Position numbers and translations under genes: made by a program. 64,000 nucleotides of DNA from Bursaphelenchus xylophilus. Its lineage: Eukaryota; Nematoda; Chromadorea; Rhabditida; Aphelenchoididae. The stretch lies in assembly GCA_904066235.2 (NCBI GenBank), contig CAJFCV020000006.1:62001-126000 (forward strand), given 5' to 3'. This document shows positions 9,901 to 24,900 of the stretch, piece by piece. The notes beneath the pieces were generated by a model. It had not been told where the DNA came from and ran no database searches. It was given only the letters and a program-made list of their open reading frames with translations. Every line of letters begins with the position of its first letter. Position 1 is the first letter of the stretch.

Positions 9901-12900
9901 TTACGACGATTTTAGTTTTTTTTCGCCTGTCCGGCGCCTATCTGCCGGTAAAGACCGAAATCGCCAGAGCGAGCTTGGAAATTAAAAAACAGTGGGTAGG
10001 AAATTGGATAACACGACATTAGAAACATACTACAAAAAGAATTCAGTGAATATAAGCGTACTGTAAATTCTTACGATGATTTTAGTTTTTTTTCGCCTGT
10101 CCGGCGCCTATCTGCCGGTAAAGACCGAAATCGCCAGACCGAGCTTGGAAATTAAAAAACAGTGGGTAGGAAATTGGATAACACTACATTAGAAACATAC
10201 TACAAAAAGAATTCAGTGAATATAAGCGTACTGTAAATTCTTACGACGATTTTAGTTTTTTTCGCCTGTCCGGCGCCTATCTGCCGGTAAAGACCGAAAT
10301 CGCCAGAGCGAGCTTGGAAATTAAAAAACAGTGGGTAGGAAATTGGATAACACGACATTAGAAACATACTACAAAAAGAATTCAGTGAATATAAGCGTAC
10401 TGTAAATTCTTACGACGATTTTAGTTTTTTTTCGCCTGTCCGGCGCCTATCTGCCGGTAAAGACCGAAATCGCCAGACCGAGCTTGGAAATTAAAAAACA
10501 GTGGGTAGGAAATTGGATAACACTACATTAGAAACATACTACAAAAAGAATTCAGTGAATATAAGCGTACTGTAAATTCTTACGACGATTTTAGTTTTTT
10601 TTCGCCTGTCCGGCACCTATCTGCCGGTAAAGACCGAAATCGCCAGAGCGAGCTTGGAAATTAAAAAACAGTGGGTAGGAAATTGGATAACACGACATTA
10701 GAAACATACTACAAAAAGAATTCAGTGAATATAAGCGTACTGTAAATTCTTACGATGATTTTAGTTTTTTTCGCCTGTCCGGCGCCTATCTGCCGGTAAA
10801 GACCGAAATCGCCAGACCGAGCTTGGAAATTAAAAAACAGTGGGTAGGAAATTGGATAACACTACATTAGAAACATACTACAAAAAGAATTCAGTGAATA
10901 TAAGCGTACTGTAAATTCTTACGACGATTTTAGTTTTTTTTCGCCTGTCCGGCGCCTATCTGCCGGTAAAGACCGAAATCGCCAGACCGAGCTTGGAAAT
11001 TAAAAAACAGTGGGTAGGAAATTGGATAACACGACATTAGAAACATACTACAAAAAGAATTCAGTGAATATAAGCGTACTGTAAATTCTTACGACGATTT
11101 TAGTTTTTTTTCGCCTGTCCGGCGCCTATCTGCCGGTAAAGACCGAAATCGCCAGACCGAGCTTGGAAATTAAAAAACAGTGGGTAGGAAATTGGATAAC
11201 ACGACATTAGAAACATACTACAAAAAGAATTCAGTGAATATAAGCGTACTGTAAATTCTTACGACGATTTTAGTTTTTTTTCGCCTGTCCGGCGCCTATC
11301 TGCCGGTAAAGACCGAAATCGCCAGACCGAGCTTGGAAATTAAAAAACAGTGGGTAGGAAATTGGATAACACTACATTAGAAACATACTACAAAAAGAAT
11401 TCAGTGAATATAAGCGTACTGTAAATTCTTACGACGATTTTAGTTTTTTTCGCCTGTCCGGCACCTATCTGCCGGTAAAGACCGAAATCGCCAGAGCGAG
11501 CTTGGAAATTAAAAAACAGTGGGTAGGAAATTGGATAACACGACATTAGAAACATACTACAAAAAGAATTCAGTGAATATAAGCGTACTGTAAATTCTTA
11601 CGATGATTTTAGTTTTTTTCGCCTGTCCGGCGCCTATCTGCCGGTAAAGACCGAAATCGCCAGACCGAGCTTGGAAATTAAAAAACAGTGGGTAGGAAAT
11701 TGGATAACACTACATTAGAAACATACTACAAAAAGAATTCAGTGAATATAAGCGTACTGTAAATTCTTACGACGATTTTAGTTTTTTTTCGCCTGTCCGG
11801 CGCCTATCTGCCGGTAAAGACCGAAATCGCCAGACCGAGCTTGGAAATTAAAAAACAGTGGGTAGGAAATTGGATAACACGACATTAGAAACATACTACA
11901 AAAAGAATTCAGTGAATATAAGCGTACTGTAAATTCTTACGACGATTTTAGTTTTTTTTCGCCTGTCCGGCGCCTATCTGCCGGTAAAGACCGAAATCGC
12001 CAGACCGAGCTTGGAAATTAAAAAACAGTGGGTAGGAAATTGGATAACACGACATTAGAAACATACTACAAAAAGAATTCAGTGAATATAAGCGTACTGT
12101 AAATTCTTACGACGATTTTAGTTTTTTTCGCCTGTCCGGCGCCTATCTGCCGGTAAAGACCGAAATCGCCAGACCGAGCTTGGAAATTAAAAAACAGTGG
12201 GTAGGAAATTGGATAACACGACATTAGAAACATACTACAAAAAGAATTCAGTGAATATAAGCGTACTGTAAATTCTTACGACGATTTTAGTTTTTTTTCG
12301 CCTGTCCGGCGCCTATCTGCCGGTAAAGACCGAAATCGCCAGACCGAGCTTGGAAATTAAAAAACAGTGGGTAGGAAATTGGATAACACTACATTAGAAA
12401 CATACTACAAAAAGAATTCAGTGAATATAAGCGTACTGTAAATTCTTACGACGATTTTAGTTTTTTTTCGCCTGTCCGGCACCTATCTGCCGGTAAAGAC
12501 CGAAATCGCCAGAGCGAGCTTGGAAATTAAAAAACAGTGGGTAGGAAATTGGATAACACGACATTAGAAACATACTACAAAAAGAATTCAGTGAATATAA
12601 GCGTACTGTAAATTCTTACGATGATTTTAGTTTTTTTTCGCCTGTCCGGCGCCTATCTGCCGGTAAAGACCGAAATCGCCAGACCGAGCTTGGAAATTAA
12701 AAAACAGTGGGTAGGAAATTGGATAACACTACATTAGAAACATACTACAAAAAGAATTCAGTGAATATAAGCGTACTGTAAATTCTTACGACGATTTTAG
12801 TTTTTTTCGCCTGTCCGGCGCCTATCTGCCGGTAAAGACCGAAATCGCCAGAGCGAGCTTGGAAATTAAAAAACAGTGGGTAGGAAATTGGATAACACGA

Positions 12901-15900
12901 CATTAGAAACATACTACAAAAAGAATTCAGTGAATATAAGCGTACTGTAAATTCTTACGACGATTTTAGTTTTTTTTCGCCTGTCCGGCACCTATCTGCC
13001 GGTAAAGACCGAAATCGCCAGACCGAGCTTGGAAATTAAAAAACAGTGGGTAGGAAATTGGATAACACGACATTAGAAACATACTACAAAAAGAATTCAG
13101 TGAATATAAGCGTACTGTAAATTCTTACGACGATTTTAGTTTTTTTCGCCTGTCCGGCGCCTATCTGCCGGTAAAGACCGAAATCGCCAGAGCGAGCTTG
13201 GAAATTAAAAAACAGTGGGTAGGAAATTGGATAACACGACATTAGAAACATACTACAAAAAGAATTCAGTGAATATAAGCGTACTGTAAATTCTTACGAC
13301 GATTTTAGTTTTTTTCGCCTGTCCGGCGCCTATCTGCCGGTAAAGACCGAAATCGCCAGACCGAGCTTGGAAATTAAAAAACAGTGGGTAGGAAATTGGA
13401 TAACACTACATTAGAAACATACTACAAAAAGAATTCAGTGAATATAAGCGTACTGTAAATTCTTACGACGATTTTAGTTTTTTTCGCCTGTCCGGCGCCT
13501 ATCTGCCGGTAAAGACCGAAATCGCCAGAGCGAGCTTGGAAATTAAAAAACAGTGGGTAGGAAATTGGATAACACGACATTAGAAACATACTACAAAAAG
13601 AATTCAGTGAATATAAGCGTACTGTAAATTCTTACGACGATTTTAGTTTTTTTCGCCTGTCCGGCGCCTATCTGCCGGTAAAGACCGAAATCGCCAGACC
13701 GAGCTTGGAAATTAAAAAACAGTGGGTAGGAAATTGGATAACACTACATTAGAAACATACTACAAAAAGAATTCAGTGAATATAAGCGTACTGTAAATTC
13801 TTACGACGATTTTAGTTTTTTTTCGCCTGTCCGGCGCCTATCTGCCGGTAAAGACCGAAATCGCCAGACCGAGCTTGGAAATTAAAAAACAGTGGGTAGG
13901 AAATTGGATAACACGACATTAGAAACATACTACAAAAAGAATTCAGTGAATATAAGCGTACTGTAAATTCTTACGACGATTTTAGTTTTTTTCGCCTGTC
14001 CGGCGCCTATCTGCCGGTAAAGACCGAAATCGCCAGAGCGAGCTTGGAAATTAAAAAACAGTGGGTAGGAAATTGGATAACACTACATTAGAAACATACT
14101 ACAAAAAGAATTCAGTGAATATAAGCGTACTGTAAATTCTTACGACGATTTTAGTTTTTTTTCGCCTGTCCGGCGCCTATCTGCCGGTAAAGACCGAAAT
14201 CGCCAGACCGAGCTTGGAAATTAAAAAACAGTGGGTAGGAAATTGGATAACACGACATTAGAAACATACTACAAAAAGAATTCAGTGAATATAAGCGTAC
14301 TGTAAATTCTTACGACGATTTTAGTTTTTTTCGCCTGTCCGGCGCCTATCTGCCGGTAAAGACCGAAATCGCCAGACCGAGCTTGGAAATTAAAAAACAG
14401 TGGGTAGGAAATTGGATAACACGACATTAGAAACATACTACAAAAAGAATTCAGTGAATATAAGCGTACTGTAAATTCTTACGACGATTTTAGTTTTTTT
14501 TCGCCTGTCCGGCGCCTATCTGCCGGTAAAGACCGAAATCGCCAGACCGAGCTTGGAAATTAAAAAACAGTGGGTAGGAAATTGGATAACACTACATTAG
14601 AAACATACTACAAAAAGAATTCAGTGAATATAAGCGTACTGTAAATTCTTACGACGATTTTAGTTTTTTTCGCCTGTCCGGCGCCTATCTGCCGGTAAAG
14701 GCCGAAATCGCCAGACCGAGCTTGGAAATTAAAAAACAGTGGGTAGGAAATTGGATAACACGACATTAGAAACATACTACAAAAAGAATTCAGTGAATAT
14801 AAGCGTACTGTAAATTCTTACGACGATTTTAGTTTTTTTCGCCTGTCCGGCGCCTATCTGCCGGTAAAGACCGAAATCGCCAGAGCGAGCTTGGAAATTA
14901 AAAAACAGTGGGTAGGAAATTGGATAACACTACATTAGAAACATACTACAAAAAGAATTCAGTGAATATAAGCGTACTGTAAATTCTTACGACGATTTTA
15001 GTTTTTTTTCGCCTGTCCGGCGCCTATCTGCCGGTAAAGACCGAAATCGCCAGACCGAGCTTGGAAATTAAAAAACAGTGGGTAGGAAATTGGATAACAC
15101 GACATTAGAAACATACTACAAAAAGAATTCAGTGAATATAAGCGTACTGTAAATTCTTACGACGATTTTAGTTTTTTTCGCCTGTCCGGCGCCTATCTGC
15201 CGGTAAAGACCGAAATCGCCAGACCGAGCTTGGAAATTAAAAAACAGTGGGTAGGAAATTGGATAACACGACATTAGAAACATACTACAAAAAGAATTCA
15301 GTGAATATAAGCGTACTGTAAATTCTTACGACGATTTTAGTTTTTTTCGCCTGTCCGGCGCCTATCTGCCGGTAAAGACCGAAATCGCCAGAGCGAGCTT
15401 GGAAATTAAAAAACAGTGGGTAGGAAATTGGATAACACTACATTAGAAACATACTACAAAAAGAATTCAGTGAATATAAGCGTACTGTAAATTCTTACGA
15501 CGATTTTAGTTTTTTTTCGCCTGTCCGGCGCCTATCTGCCGGTAAAGGCCGAAATCACCAGACCGAGCTTGGAAATTAAAAAACGGTGGGTAGGAAATTG
15601 GATAACACTACATTAGAAACATAATACAAAAAGAATTCAGTGAATATAAGCGTACTGTAAATTCTTACGACGATTTTAGTTTTTTTTCGCCTGTCCGGCG
15701 CCTATCTGCCGGTAAAGACCGAAATCGCCAGACCGAGCTTGGAAATTAAAAAACAGTGGGTAGGAAATTGGATAACACTACATTAGAAACATACTACAAA
15801 AAGAATTCAGTGAATATAAGCGTACTGTAAATTCTTACGACGATTTTAGTTTTTTTCGCCTGTCCGGCGCCTATCTGCCGGTAAAGACCGAAATCGCCAG

Positions 15901-18900
15901 AGCGAGCTTGGAAATTAAAAAACAGTGGGTAGGAAATTGGATAACACTACATTAGAAACATACTACAAAAAGAATTCAGTGAATATAAGCGTACTGTAAA
16001 TTCTTACGACGATTTTAGTTTTTTTTCGCCTGTCCGGCGCCTATCTGCCGGTAAAGACCGAAATCGCCAGACCGAGCTTGGAAATTAAAAAACAGTGGGT
16101 AGGAAATTGGATAACACTACATTAGAAACATACTACAAAAAGAATTCAGTGAATATAAGCGTACTGTAAATTCTTACGACGATTTTAGTTTTTTTCGCCT
16201 GTCCGGCACCTATCTGCCGGTAAAGACCGAAATCGCCAGAGCGAGCTTGGAAATTAAAAAACAGTGGGTAGGAAATTGGATAACACGACATTAGAAACAT
16301 ACTACAAAAAGAATTCAGTGAATATAAGCGTACTGTAAATTCTTACGACGATTTTAGTTTTTTTCGCCTGTCCGGCGCCTATCTGCCGGTAAAGACCGAA
16401 ATCGCCAGAGCGAGCTTGGAAATTAAAAAACAGTGGGTAGGAAATTGGATAACACGACATTAGAAACATACTACAAAAAGAATTCAGTGAATATAAGCGT
16501 ACTGTAAATTCTTACGACGATTTTAGTTTTTTTCGCCTGTCCGGCGCCTATCTGCCGGTAAAGACCGAAATCGCCAGAGCGAGCTTGGAAATTAAAAAAC
16601 AGTGGGTAGGAAATTGGATAACACGACATTAGAAACATACTACAAAAAGAATTCAGTGAATATAAGCGTACTGTAAATTCTTACGACGATTTTAGTTTTT
16701 TTTCGCCTGTCCGGCGCCTATCTGCCGGTAAAGACCGAAATCGCCAGACCGAGCTTGGAAATTAAAAAACAGTGGGTAGGAAATTGGATAACACTACATT
16801 AGAAACATACTACAAAAAGAATTCAGTGAATATAAGCGTACTGTAAATTCTTACGACGATTTTAGTTTTTTTCGCCTGTCCGGCACCTATCTGCCGGTAA
16901 AGACCGAAATCGCCAGAGCGAGCTTGGAAATTAAAAAACAGTGGGTAGGAAATTGGATAACACGACATTAGAAACATACTACAAAAAGAATTCAGTGAAT
17001 ATAAGCGTACTGTAAATTCTTACGACGATTTTAGTTTTTTTCGCCTGTCCGGCGCCTATCTGCCGGTAAAGACCGAAATCGCCAGACCGAGCTTGGAAAT
17101 TAAAAAACAGTGGGTAGGAAATTGGATAACACTACATTAGAAACATACTACAAAAAGAATTCAGTGAATATAAGCGTACTGTAAATTCTTACGACGATTT
17201 TAGTTTTTTTTCGCCTGTCCGGCGCCTATCTGCCGGTAAAGACCGAAATCGCCAGACCGAGCTTGGAAATTAAAAAACAGTGGGTAGGAAATTGGATAAC
17301 ACTACATTAGAAACATACTACAAAAAGAATTCAGTGAATATAAGCGTACTGTAAATTCTTACGACGATTTTAGTTTTTTTTCGCCTGTCCGGCACCTATC
17401 TGCCGGTAAAGACCGAAATCGCCAGACCGAGCTTGGAAATTAAAAAACAGTGGGTAGGAAATTGGATAACACGACATTAGAAACATACTACAAAAAGAAT
17501 TCAGTGAATATAAGCGTACTGTAAATTCTTACGACGATTTTAGTTTTTTTTCGCCTGTCCGGCGCCTATCTGCCGGTAAAGACCGAAATCGCCAGACCGA
17601 GCTTGGAAATTAAAAAACAGTGGGTAGGAAATTGGATAACACTACATTAGAAACATACTACAAAAAGAATTCAGTGAATATAAGCGTACTGTAAATTCTT
17701 ACGACGATTTTAGTTTTTTTCGCCTGTCCGGCACCTATCTGCCGGTAAAGACCGAAATCGCCAGAGCGAGCTTGGAAATTAAAAAACAGTGGGTAGGAAA
17801 TTGGATAACACGACATTAGAAACATACTACAAAAAGAATTCAGTGAATATAAGCGTACTGTAAATTCTTACGATGATTTTAGTTTTTTTCGCCTGTCCGG
17901 CGCCTATCTGCCGGTAAAGACCGAAATCGCCAGACCGAGCTTGGAAATTAAAAAACAGTGGGTAGGAAATTGGATAACACTACATTAGAAACATACTACA
18001 AAAAGAATTCAGTGAATATAAGCGTACTGTAAATTCTTACGACGATTTTAGTTTTTTTCGCCTGTCCGGCGCCTATCTGCCGGTAAAGACCGAAATCGCC
18101 AGAGCGAGCTTGGAAATTAAAAAACAGTGGGTAGGAAATTGGATAACACGACATTAGAAACATACTACAAAAAGAATTCAGTGAATATAAGCGTACTGTA
18201 AATTCTTACGACGATTTTAGTTTTTTTTCGCCTGTCCGGCACCTATCTGCCGGTAAAGACCGAAATCGCCAGACCGAGCTTGGAAATTAAAAAACAGTGG
18301 GTAGGAAATTGGATAACACGACATTAGAAACATACTACAAAAAGAATTCAGTGAATATAAGCGTACTGTAAATTCTTACGACGATTTTAGTTTTTTTCGC
18401 CTGTCCGGCGCCTATCTGCCGGTAAAGACCGAAATCGCCAGAGCGAGCTTGGAAATTAAAAAACAGTGGGTAGGAAATTGGATAACACGACATTAGAAAC
18501 ATACTACAAAAAGAATTCAGTGAATATAAGCGTACTGTAAATTCTTACGACGATTTTAGTTTTTTTTCGCCTGTCCGGCGCCTATCTGCCGGTAAAGACC
18601 GAAATCGCCAGACCGAGCTTGGAAATTAAAAAACAGTGGGTAGGAAATTGGATAACACTACATTAGAAACATACTACAAAAAGAATTCAGTGAATATAAG
18701 CGTACTGTAAATTCTTACGACGATTTTAGTTTTTTTCGCCTGTCCGGCGCCTATCTGCCGGTAAAGACCGAAATCGCCAGAGCGAGCTTGGAAATTAAAA
18801 AACAGTGGGTAGGAAATTGGATAACACGACATTAGAAACATACTACAAAAAGAATTCAGTGAATATAAGCGTACTGTAAATTCTTACGACGATTTTAGTT

Positions 18901-21900
18901 TTTTTTCGCCTGTCCGGCGCCTATCTGCCGGTAAAGACCGAAATCGCCAGACCGAGCTTGGAAATTAAAAAACAGTGGGTAGGAAATTGGATAACACTAC
19001 ATTAGAAACATACTACAAAAAGAATTCAGTGAATATAAGCGTACTGTAAATTCTTACGACGATTTTAGTTTTTTTCGCCTGTCCGGCGCCTATCTGCCGG
19101 TAAAGACCGAAATCGCCAGACCGAGCTTGGAAATTAAAAAACAGTGGGTAGGAAATTGGATAACACGACATTAGAAACATACTACAAAAAGAATTCAGTG
19201 AATATAAGCGTACTGTAAATTCTTACGACGATTTTAGTTTTTTTTCGCCTGTCCGGCGCCTATCTGCCGGTAAAGACCGAAATCGCCAGAGCGAGCTTGG
19301 AAATTAAAAAACAGTGGGTAGGAAATTGGATAACACTACATTAGAAACATACTACAAAAAGAATTCAGTGAATATAAGCGTACTGTAAATTCTTACGACG
19401 ATTTTAGTTTTTTTTCGCCTGTCCGGCGCCTATCTGCCGGTAAAGACCGAAATCGCCAGACCGAGCTTGGAAATTAAAAAACAGTGGGTAGGAAATTGGA
19501 TAACACGACATTAGAAACATACTACAAAAAGAATTCAGTGAATATAAGCGTACTGTAAATTCTTACGACGATTTTAGTTTTTTTCGCCTGTCCGGCGCCT
19601 ATCTGCCGGTAAAGACCGAAATCGCCAGACCGAGCTTGGAAATTAAAAAACAGTGGGTAGGAAATTGGATAACACGACATTAGAAACATACTACAAAAAG
19701 AATTCAGTGAATATAAGCGTACTGTAAATTCTTACGACGATTTTAGTTTTTTTCGCCTGTCCGGCGCCTATCTGCCGGTAAAGACCGAAATCGCCAGAGC
19801 GAGCTTGGAAATTAAAAAACAGTGGGTAGGAAATTGGATAACACTACATTAGAAACATACTACAAAAAGAATTCAGTGAATATAAGCGTACTGTAAATTC
19901 TTACGACGATTTTAGTTTTTTTCGCCTGTCCGGCGCCTATCTGCCGGTAAAGACCGAAATCGCCAGACCGAGCTTGGAAATTAAAAAACAGTGGGTAGGA
20001 AATTGGATAACACTACATTAGAAACATACTACAAAAAGAATTCAGTGAATATAAGCGTACTGTAAATTCTTACGACGATTTTAGTTTTTTTTCGCCTGTC
20101 CGGCGCCTATCTGCCGGTAAAGACCGAAATCGCCAGACCGAGCTTGGAAATTAAAAAACAGTGGGTAGGAAATTGGATAACACTACATTAGAAACATACT
20201 ACAAAAAGAATTCAGTGAATATAAGCGTACTGTAAATTCTTACGACGATTTTAGTTTTTTTCGCCTGTCCGGCGCCTATCTGCCGGTAAAGACCGAAATC
20301 GCCAGAGCGAGCTTGGAAATTAAAAAACAGTGGGTAGGAAATTGGATAACACTACATTAGAAACATACTACAAAAAGAATTCAGTGAATATAAGCGTACT
20401 GTAAATTCTTACGACGATTTTAGTTTTTTTCGCCTGTCCGGCGCCTATCTGCCGGTAAAGACCGAAATCGCCAGACCGAGCTTGGAAATTAAAAAACAGT
20501 GGGTAGGAAATTGGATAACACTACATTAGAAACATACTACAAAAAGAATTCAGTGAATATAAGCGTACTGTAAATTCTTACGACGATTTTAGTTTTTTTC
20601 GCCTGTCCGGCACCTATCTGCCGGTAAAGACCGAAATCGCCAGAGCGAGCTTGGAAATTAAAAAACAGTGGGTAGGAAATTGGATAACACGACATTAGAA
20701 ACATACTACAAAAAGAATTCAGTGAATATAAGCGTACTGTAAATTCTTACGACGATTTTAGTTTTTTTCGCCTGTCCGGCGCCTATCTGCCGGTAAAGAC
20801 CGAAATCGCCAGAGCGAGCTTGGAAATTAAAAAACAGTGGGTAGGAAATTGGATAACACGACATTAGAAACATACTACAAAAAGAATTCAGTGAATATAA
20901 GCGTACTGTAAATTCTTACGACGATTTTAGTTTTTTTCGCCTGTCCGGCGCCTATCTGCCGGTAAAGACCGAAATCGCCAGAGCGAGCTTGGAAATTAAA
21001 AAACAGTGGGTAGGAAATTGGATAACACGACATTAGAAACATACTACAAAAAGAATTCAGTGAATATAAGCGTACTGTAAATTCTTACGACGATTTTAGT
21101 TTTTTTCGCCTGTCCGGCGCCTATCTGCCGGTAAAGACCGAAATCGCCAGACCGAGCTTGGAAATTAAAAAACAGTGGGTAGGAAATTGGATAACACTAC
21201 ATTAGAAACATACTACAAAAAGAATTCAGTGAATATAAGCGTACTGTAAATTCTTACGACGATTTTAGTTTTTTTCGCCTGTCCGGCACCTATCTGCCGG
21301 TAAAGACCGAAATCGCCAGAGCGAGCTTGGAAATTAAAAAACAGTGGGTAGGAAATTGGATAACACGACATTAGAAACATACTACAAAAAGAATTCAGTG
21401 AATATAAGCGTACTGTAAATTCTTACGACGATTTTAGTTTTTTTCGCCTGTCCGGCGCCTATCTGCCGGTAAAGACCGAAATCGCCAGACCGAGCTTGGA
21501 AATTAAAAAACAGTGGGTAGGAAATTGGATAACACTACATTAGAAACATACTACAAAAAGAATTCAGTGAATATAAGCGTACTGTAAATTCTTACGACGA
21601 TTTTAGTTTTTTTCGCCTGTCCGGCGCCTATCTGCCGGTAAAGACCGAAATCGCCAGACCGAGCTTGGAAATTAAAAAACAGTGGGTAGGAAATTGGATA
21701 ACACTACATTAGAAACATACTACAAAAAGAATTCAGTGAATATAAGCGTACTGTAAATTCTTACGACGATTTTAGTTTTTTTCGCCTGTCCGGCACCTAT
21801 CTGCCGGTAAAGACCGAAATCGCCAGACCGAGCTTGGAAATTAAAAAACAGTGGGTAGGAAATTGGATAACACTACATTAGAAACATACTACAAAAAGAA

Positions 21901-24900
21901 TTCAGTGAATATAAGCGTACTGTAAATTCTTACGACGATTTTAGTTTTTTTTCGCCTGTCCGGCGCCTATCTGCCGGTAAAGACCGAAATCGCCAGAGCG
22001 AGCTTGGAAATTAAAAAACAGTGGGTAGGAAATTGGATAACACGACATTAGAAACATACTACAAAAAGAATTCAGTGAATATAAGCGTACTGTAAATTCT
22101 TACGACGATTTTAGTTTTTTTCGCCTGTCCGGCGCCTATCTGCCGGTAAAGACCGAAATCGCCAGAGCGAGCTTGGAAATTAAAAAACAGTGGGTAGGAA
22201 ATTGGATAACACGACATTAGAAACATACTACAAAAAGAATTCAGTGAATATAAGCGTACTGTAAATTCTTACGACGATTTTAGTTTTTTTCGCCTGTCCG
22301 GCGCCTATCTGCCGGTAAAGACCGAAATCGCCAGACCGAGCTTGGAAATTAAAAAACAGTGGGTAGGAAATTGGATAACACTACATTAGAAACATACTAC
22401 AAAAAGAATTCAGTGAATATAAGCGTACTGTAAATTCTTACGACGATTTTAGTTTTTTTCGCCTGTCCGGCACCTATCTGCCGGTAAAGACCGAAATCGC
22501 CAGAGCGAGCTTGGAAATTAAAAAACAGTGGGTAGGAAATTGGATAACACGACATTAGAAACATACTACAAAAAGAATTCAGTGAATATAAGCGTACTGT
22601 AAATTCTTACGATGATTTTAGTTTTTTTTCGCCTGTCCGGCGCCTATCTGCCGGTAAAGACCGAAATCGCCAGACCGAGCTTGGAAATTAAAAAACAGTG
22701 GGTAGGAAATTGGATAACACTACATTAGAAACATACTACAAAAAGAATTCAGTGAATATAAGCGTACTGTAAATTCTTACGACGATTTTAGTTTTTTTCG
22801 CCTGTCCGGCGCCTATCTGCCGGTAAAGACCGAAATCGCCAGACCGAGCTTGGAAATTAAAAAACAGTGGGTAGGAAATTGGATAACACTACATTAGAAA
22901 CATACTACAAAAAGAATTCAGTGAATATAAGCGTACTGTAAATTCTTACGACGATTTTAGTTTTTTTCGCCTGTCCGGCGCCTATCTGCCGGTAAAGACC
23001 GAAATCGCCAGAGCGAGCTTGGAAATTAAAAAACAGTGGGTAGGAAATTGGATAACACGACATTAGAAACATACTACAAAAAGAATTCAGTGAATATAAG
23101 CGTACTGTAAATTCTTACGACGATTTTAGTTTTTTTCGCCTGTCCGGCGCCTATCTGCCGGTAAAGACCGAAATCGCCAGAGCGAGCTTGGAAATTAAAA
23201 AACAGTGGGTAGGAAATTGGATAACACGACATTAGAAACATACTACAAAAAGAATTCAGTGAATATAAGCGTACTGTAAATTCTTACGACGATTTTAGTT
23301 TTTTTTCGCCTGTCCGGCGCCTATCTGCCGGTAAAGACCGAAATCGCCAGACCGAGCTTGGAAATTAAAAAACAGTGGGTAGGAAATTGGATAACACTAC
23401 ATTAGAAACATACTACAAAAAGAATTCAGTGAATATAAGCGTACTGTAAATTCTTACGACGATTTTAGTTTTTTTCGCCTGTCCGGCACCTATCTGCCGG
23501 TAAAGACCGAAATCGCCAGAGCGAGCTTGGAAATTAAAAAACAGTGGGTAGGAAATTGGATAACACGACATTAGAAACATACTACAAAAAGAATTCAGTG
23601 AATATAAGCGTACTGTAAATTCTTACGATGATTTTAGTTTTTTTTCGCCTGTCCGGCGCCTATCTGCCGGTAAAGACCGAAATCGCCAGACCGAGCTTGG
23701 AAATTAAAAAACAGTGGGTAGGAAATTGGATAACACTACATTAGAAACATACTACAAAAAGAATTCAGTGAATATAAGCGTACTGTAAATTCTTACGACG
23801 ATTTTAGTTTTTTTCGCCTGTCCGGCGCCTATCTGCCGGTAAAGACCGAAATCGCCAGAGCGAGCTTGGAAATTAAAAAACAGTGGGTAGGAAATTGGAT
23901 AACACGACATTAGAAACATACTACAAAAAGAATTCAGTGAATATAAGCGTACTGTAAATTCTTACGACGATTTTAGTTTTTTTTCGCCTGTCCGGCGCCT
24001 ATCTGCCGGTAAAGGCCGAAATCGCCAGACCGAGCTTGGAAATTAAAAAACGGTGGGTAGGAAATTGGATAACACTACATTAGAAACATAATACAAAAAG
24101 AATTCAGTGAATATAAGCGTACTGTAAATTCTTACGACGATTTTAGTTTTTTTCGCCTGTCCGGCGCCTATCTGCCGGTAAAGACCGAAATCGCCAGACC
24201 GAGCTTGGAAATTAAAAAACAGTGGGTAGGAAATTGGATAACACTACATTAGAAACATACTACAAAAAGAATTCAGTGAATATAAGCGTACTGTAAATTC
24301 TTACGACGATTTTAGTTTTTTTTCGCCTGTCCGGCGCCTATCTGCCGGTAAAGACCGAAATCGCCAGAGCGAGCTTGGAAATTAAAAAACAGTGGGTAGG
24401 AAATTGGATAACACGACATTAGAAACATACTACAAAAAGAATTCAGTGAATATAAGCGTACTGTAAATTCTTACGACGATTTTAGTTTTTTTCGCCTGTC
24501 CGGCGCCTATCTGCCGGTAAAGACCGAAATCGCCAGAGCGAGCTTGGAAATTAAAAAACAGTGGGTAGGAAATTGGATAACACGACATTAGAAACATACT
24601 ACAAAAAGAATTCAGTGAATATAAGCGTACTGTAAATTCTTACGACGATTTTAGTTTTTTTCGCCTGTCCGGCGCCTATCTGCCGGTAAAGACCGAAATC
24701 GCCAGACCGAGCTTGGAAATTAAAAAACAGTGGGTAGGAAATTGGATAACACGACATTAGAAACATACTACAAAAAGAATTCAGTGAATATAAGCGTACT
24801 GTAAATTCTTACGACGATTTTAGTTTTTTTTCGCCTGTCCGGCACCTATCTGCCGGTAAAGACCGAAATCGCCAGAGCGAGCTTGGAAATTAAAAAACAG